Below, in pieces: positions 59,951 through 64,000 of a stretch of 64,000 bases of DNA. A program made the translations under genes and the position numbers. Source of the DNA: Pegea sp. RAD2-039 (Eukaryota; Chordata; Thaliacea; Salpida; Salpidae). A model generated the notes under the pieces. The model saw only the letters and a program-made list of their open reading frames with translations, was not told the DNA's origin and did not search any database. The stretch lies in NCBI GenBank assembly GCA_034620365.1, contig JAQGEQ010000186.1:1-64000 (forward strand), given 5' to 3'. Position 1 is the stretch's first letter. Each line of letters opens with the position of its first letter.

Positions 59951-61200
59951 GATAGTTGAGTATCTCAAATAGTTATTTAGTTTTGAAAATCTTTTAATTC
60001 AAGATAAGCAAAAAACTGAAAAATATTTTATTTCTTTTATATATGAGAAAAATTAATTCAAATTTGATTAATCGTAATTGGATACAATCAACAAAAACCT
60101 TCGAAATAAACATAAAAACAACTCGAATTTTTTTTAGATGATTTTGTTAGCTTTAGACGCGCAATTCATTCGATCACTAAGCGCGAAATTTAATTGTTGG
60201 ATAATTTTCTTGATTGGATCTAATTGGATATGAATTGTTCACAAGTTAAATTGACTCAACAAATTTGTATTTAAATTGTACAGAATCTAAATCCAAATAT
60301 TTTGATCGAAATTATTCTTGATTTCGCTGGTTTGATAAATATCCCTTAATCAGTTTCTTGAAGCTTTAAAACAAAAAAAATAAATAAATATATATTTTTT
60401 ATTCACAAATATTTTATAAATTAATTTGAATCGTTGCGACAAGCTAATTAGTAATAAATTATTTTTTTAGTTAATTTTGTATTTTAGCTATTAGCTTGTA
60501 ATTTAATTGAAACAACTTTTTCCAACTTAATTTTTGTAGTAATTAATTTATTATTCACTTTTTGAATATATTCAAAATATCTAAATATCAAAATTTAAAA
60601 AAGTTACAATTAATTTGGGTCGAAAACGTAAAATATTCTCATAAAATTTATTTTAAAATTTTTTAAATTCCATGTTTTTGAATATAGAAATATTTAAATA
60701 TTAGGGAACTTACAAAAAGATTATAAAATGATAACTGGTTTACTCAAACCAACAGATACCAAGTTGTATTTATCAATTTAGCTTTAAGCGTATTTAGATA
60801 TGTTTAAAACCACTTAAATTTTGAAGTATCTAATGAGAGTATTTAAATTGATACTTGGAATTTAAAAGTTGTTATTAAGCTTAAGTTTTATCATCTGTTC
60901 CAAATTTTTTAATTTGAAAATTTGTAAATCATTTTAAAAGGAATTCTTCAAAATAATTATTTGAATCTATATTGAATGATTAAAGAAATATTCTTTCTCT
61001 TCTTGGAGACATTAAATTTATGAAAGTAGAGCAAAAAGAAGGTTATATTGAAGTTTCTAGAAATCAAAAACTTGATTTTATGAATAATGATTAGGATATG
61101 AGAGAAGAAGATATATTGATTGCTTCCTACCCTAAAATAGGTTGAAAATGAGACAAAATTTTTTAATTAGAATTATTTATGGAATATATTTCAACTATTA
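59951..61200. other. AT-rich spacer inside the inverted repeat
   Basis: No coding sequence or known repeat recognised. It may hold more decayed LINE sequence that I cannot read. Confidence 0.4.
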
Positions 61201-61204
61201 AAGC

Positions 61205-61560
61205 ATTTTACGATTCATTCCACACAATTAGTACTTGGAACCAGCTGCCATCAGACATTGTCATGTCGAAGTCGCTCGTGTTGTTCAAAAAGAAGTTGAA
61301 CCGTTATAATATTGCCAACATTATCATTTCTTAACTAAGATTATTTTTTTAACTTTCTTATATTATTAACATTCGATTTAATTGTTCACTGTTATATGCT
61401 TTGAGTGATATCTAAATAACATGTGTTACATCTTTTGCTTTCTGTATTTTTGACTAAATAGATGTTTTTTGTGAGAATGTGTGTTAGCGAGAGGTGCTCT
61501 CTTCAGGCACCCTCTTTCGCATTTATTGAATCAATTAAATAAATAAAATTCGAGTTGCTT
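61205..61560 (+). mobile_element. 3' end of a CR1-like LINE
   Basis: The frame STWNQLPSDIVMSKSLVLFKKKLNRY (61230-61310) is the typical last segment of CR1/L2-type ORF2, ending in a stop at about 61332. A 3' UTR follows with atgtgttacatctttt, also found in the array LINEs (near 24905), and the element ends in a short AAAT repeat (taaataaataaaat, near 61538-61550), typical of CR1-type tails. Confidence 0.8.
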
Positions 61561-61699
61561 TTATGCTTATTTCAAAATTCTTATCATAAATACAGAAATA
61601 TTTTTGGAGTTTTTTGCTTATTTTGAATTAAAAGATTTTCAAAACCGATTAACTAAACAAGCTGCACTAGTATAAAGCGCTTGATGTAACAAACGAGAT

Positions 61700-61750
61700 C
61701 AAATATACTAGTGACGTCACAATAGGAAGTTGCAAGTTTATAAAAAGTTT
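61700..61750 (+). promoter_or_regulatory. Candidate promoter: CRE palindrome and TATA box
   Basis: TGACGTCA at 61712-61719 overlaps an actagt repeat (actagtataaagcgc near 61665 and tatactagtgacg near 61705), followed by gtttataaaaag near 61737-61748, a good TATA box. The ATG of the next gene is at 61870, giving a plausible 5' UTR of about 90 bases. Confidence 0.5.
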
Positions 61751-61869
61751 GTTCATTAACTACTTTCAACGATTTTTTTAGAGAAATATTTTGAAGTTTT
61801 GTTTAATTTTGCTTAAACAACTTTTCTGAGTTCATTTTCTGGAAGAATTTTAATATTTTTATTGAAAGA

Positions 61870-63356
61870 ATGATCATTTCTTCAATTACTTCAACCAAAT
61901 CGATTTTGGTACTCTGTTTATTAACAGCACCTCTCCCATTGTTGTTTCGATTCCAGCTTGGATTTCTAAATCCTTTAAGAAATTTAAAGTCTCAACAACC
62001 CCCTGTTGTGCAACAAAAATTTTTTTGGAAAACTCTTAAGTTTGTCAAAAATACCATTTTTGGAGAAGAAAGAATCAAAGAAAAAAATTTTATTGAGAAG
62101 ATTAAAAGTTTTGAATACGAGAAAACTTTTAAAATAACTCAATTAAAACTTGTAGCATTTGCAACAAAGCTACAAAACTTTATATATTCGAAACTAAACC
62201 CGGATTTTTTGCTGGACTTTTTTTACAAACTGTTTCTTCTGCTTGACTTCCTCTATATACTTTCTAGAATGAAAATTTCTCTTAAAAAGTAAGTTTACTT
62301 TTAGTTATTTCAGTTGAAACTATAACAGTTATAAATTTGTAAAATATTTTTTCAACTGGTTTATGTGTATAAAAAGTTATATTTAATTATATTTAGAATT
62401 ATATTTAAATGATTAAAATAATTTACATAAAAAGATTCAATTCAACACATTATTTAACAAATTATTAGGAGATATCGAAATAAGGAAAATAAAGATTTGA
62501 AAATCAAAAATAGTAAAAATATAGAAGAAAAAAGCAAAGAAATAAAAACTGAAAACGAAATAAAAACTGAAAACGAAATAAAAACTGAAAACGAAATAAA
62601 AACTGAAAACGGAATACAAACTGAAAACGAAATAAAAATTGAAAACGGAATACAAACTGAAAACGGAAAACAAACTGAAAACGGAATTGAAAACGAAGCT
62701 CTCGATGTATTTCTGCCTGGTAGCGAACTAGCAGCACGAAACAAACCCCTCAAATTTAACCCTTTACTGGTTTGTTTTATTTTTGAATTTGTTGGTTGAT
62801 AAAATTGATTTTGAAGCTAATTTATTTCAATTTTTTTTAAAAGGCTCGGTGTTACTACAACTTTTACCTGGATCTCAAACAGACTTTAAATGAACGCTAT
62901 TGCTATGACAACGAAAAGGCAGAAATTGTAAAAGTTTTTTTTAGTATGCAAGATTTATTAACTTTAAAATTTTAGGAGGCTGATGGTGTTTATGATGAAT
63001 TAATTAACACAAGTGCACAAAATATTGAAGAAATTAAACTTTTAAAAGAATCAAATATATTTGACGACGATATAAAGGTTTTTTAATTTATTAGGAAAAG
63101 TATAATTTTAATCTGACTTTATCATGAATCATTTAAGATAAAGTTTAAGGACTGTATTGATGATGAAGATGATGAAAAAGAAAAAGAAGCAAAAGAAGAT
63201 GAGGAAGAAAAAGAAGAAGCAAAAGAAGATGAAAAAGCAAAAGAAGACGAGGAAGAAAAAGAAGAAGAAAAAGAAGATGAAAAAGCAAAAGAAGACGAGG
63301 AAGAAAAAGAAGAAGAAAAAGAGGATGAAGAAGAGAACTCATTGCCTCTTGATTGA
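61870..63356 (+). CDS. Unrecognised 374-aa protein, N-terminal hydrophobic segment, KTENEI and Lys/Glu repeats
   Basis: Five exons (61870-62288, 62469-62769, 62844-62927, 62976-63077, 63138-63356) join in phase with GT-AG sites. I do not recognise the protein. Residues about 10-32 (SILVLCLLTAPLPLLF) look like a signal peptide or anchor. A second hydrophobic stretch lies at about 115-133 (LLDFFYKLFLLLDFLYIL). Residues about 165-216 are hexapeptide repeats (KTENEI, QTENGI). A short mixed region follows (RCYYNFYLDLKQTLNERY), and residues 309-370 are almost pure Lys, Glu, Asp and Ala. The layout recalls luminal KEKE-type proteins of the ER such as triadin, but that is analogy only. Intron phases and a TATA/CRE promoter argue for a real gene. 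It lies between the arms of the inverted repeat. Confidence 0.75.
62543..62697 (+). repeat. Coding 18-bp tandem repeat (KTENEI)
   Basis: About eight copies of an 18-base unit, ataaaaactgaaaacgaa, each encoding a hexapeptide. The first four are nearly perfect; later copies vary (caaactgaaaacgga). The period is a multiple of three, so length changes keep the frame. Confidence 0.95.
63165..63340 (+). repeat. Coding Lys/Glu repeat, higher-order period about 60 bp
   Basis: Purine-only repeat of gaagaaaaagaagat words. A longer unit (gatgaaaaagcaaaagaagacgaggaagaaaaagaa) appears twice almost unchanged. It encodes the acidic/basic tail of the 61870-63356 gene; the antisense frames are shadows. Confidence 0.95.
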
Positions 63357-63447
63357 GAAAACAAACTTGCCTCTTACATATTTGTTTACAAGAAAACCAC
63401 TTTGATAGAAAGTTGAATTTTAAAGTTCTTAAGTTGTGTATTTTTTG

Positions 63448-63948
63448 TATGTTCAAAGGTCTCTAATGCAATAAAATATTCCAACAAATTTCAATGAAGT
63501 AAACTACAAATTAATTAACATATTATTCAAATTTTCTTAAATCCCTAAAAAGATTTAAAACATTTCTTATCAAAAATCTTTCCATTAGTTAGTCAAGAAT
63601 AAATTGTTTTAAAAGATCTTCCATCAGATAGTTAGTAGTTCTTAGAAAATTCAAACAAATTATCAAAATCCTGTTGGTTTTGTTTCTTGCTTTTTATCAT
63701 AGATTTTCAGTTTATTAAAAGTTACTTCTAATTTGATTGGTTACTTCTCTGAAATCATCTTTTATACTTAACAAGCTTTCTTTTCAAAACGAATATTTAA
63801 TAACGATAAAACATTTGAGATTAAATAAGATCTTATTTTACAAAGGAATTATTTTCTTTAGAAGATTTTAAGAATGCACAAAAGATACTTTATAACAATA
63901 CATTACAAAATCAATTACAATATTTATGATCAAAAGATAAACTTTACT
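63448..63948 (-). repeat. Right arm of a long inverted repeat
   Basis: Inverted counterpart of 59340-59950 (see that entry). The inner edge is near ggtctctaatgcaataaaatattcc; the outer edge near tatttatgatcaaaagat, close to the window end, so the true outer boundary may lie beyond or be eroded. No coding sequence in the arm. Confidence 0.9.
63470..63475 (+). terminator. Poly(A) signal of the 61870-63356 gene
   Basis: AATAAA about 115 bases after the stop codon. It lies just inside the right inverted-repeat arm, so the gene would borrow its 3' end from the repeat. Confidence 0.5.
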
Positions 63949-64000
63949 AAAAAAGCTCTTTGCGCTATAAAACAATTCAAATAAAAAGCATTTGGAGGAG

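Noticed and set aside
63122..63456. Ser/Phe-rich and Met/Lys-rich frames over the Lys/Glu repeat
   Set aside because: Other-frame shadows of the repeat; the Lys/Glu frame joins four upstream exons in phase.

Overview
The window looks like nuclear DNA of an AT-rich invertebrate animal. It carries spliced animal housekeeping genes with many ~45-55 bp introns, tandem C2H2 zinc-finger genes, CR1-like and RTE-like non-LTR retrotransposon remains and a tRNA-derived SINE. I cannot name the phylum. All exon models were built by hand from splice sites, reading phase and remembered protein families; no search was run.

Layout. 1-2361: a CR1-like LINE on the minus strand, running off the left edge. 3928-6014 (+): WDR5, 8 exons. 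6320-9550 (-): WDR46/UTP7, 11 exons, convergent with WDR5. 11543-16224 (+): Aquarius (AQR), with a 3.4-kb first coding exon and only two introns. 18034-about 50255: a tandem array of five ~7.6-kb units. Each complete unit carries a C2H2 zinc-finger gene (minus strand) head-to-head with a decayed LINE (plus strand). Unit 1 has a 331-aa gene, unit 2 has lost its gene to an antisense reverse-transcriptase fragment, unit 3 has a nonsense codon, and units 4 and 5 have intact 443-aa genes. 50256-52860: scrambled pieces of the same unit and LINE. 53019-56630 (-): MAN1B1, the ER class I alpha-mannosidase, 13 exons, with a SINE in intron 2 and a purine-rich repeat in intron 6. 56780-59300: remnants of two LINE families. 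59340-63950: a pair of ~500-bp inverted repeats enclosing a LINE 3' end and a five-exon gene (61870-63356, +) for an unrecognised 374-aa protein with an N-terminal hydrophobic segment, KTENEI-type repeats and a Lys/Glu-rich tail.

The housekeeping genes act in separate processes: histone H3K4 methylation (WDR5), 18S rRNA maturation (WDR46), intron binding in the spliceosome (AQR) and ER glycoprotein trimming (MAN1B1). No shared pathway is implied. The most unusual material is the zinc-finger/LINE array, with finger-number change, loss and mosaic relationships between units, and the orphan gene framed by long inverted repeats. CRE-type palindromes (TGACGTCA) and RFX-type X-boxes occur more often than the base composition predicts.
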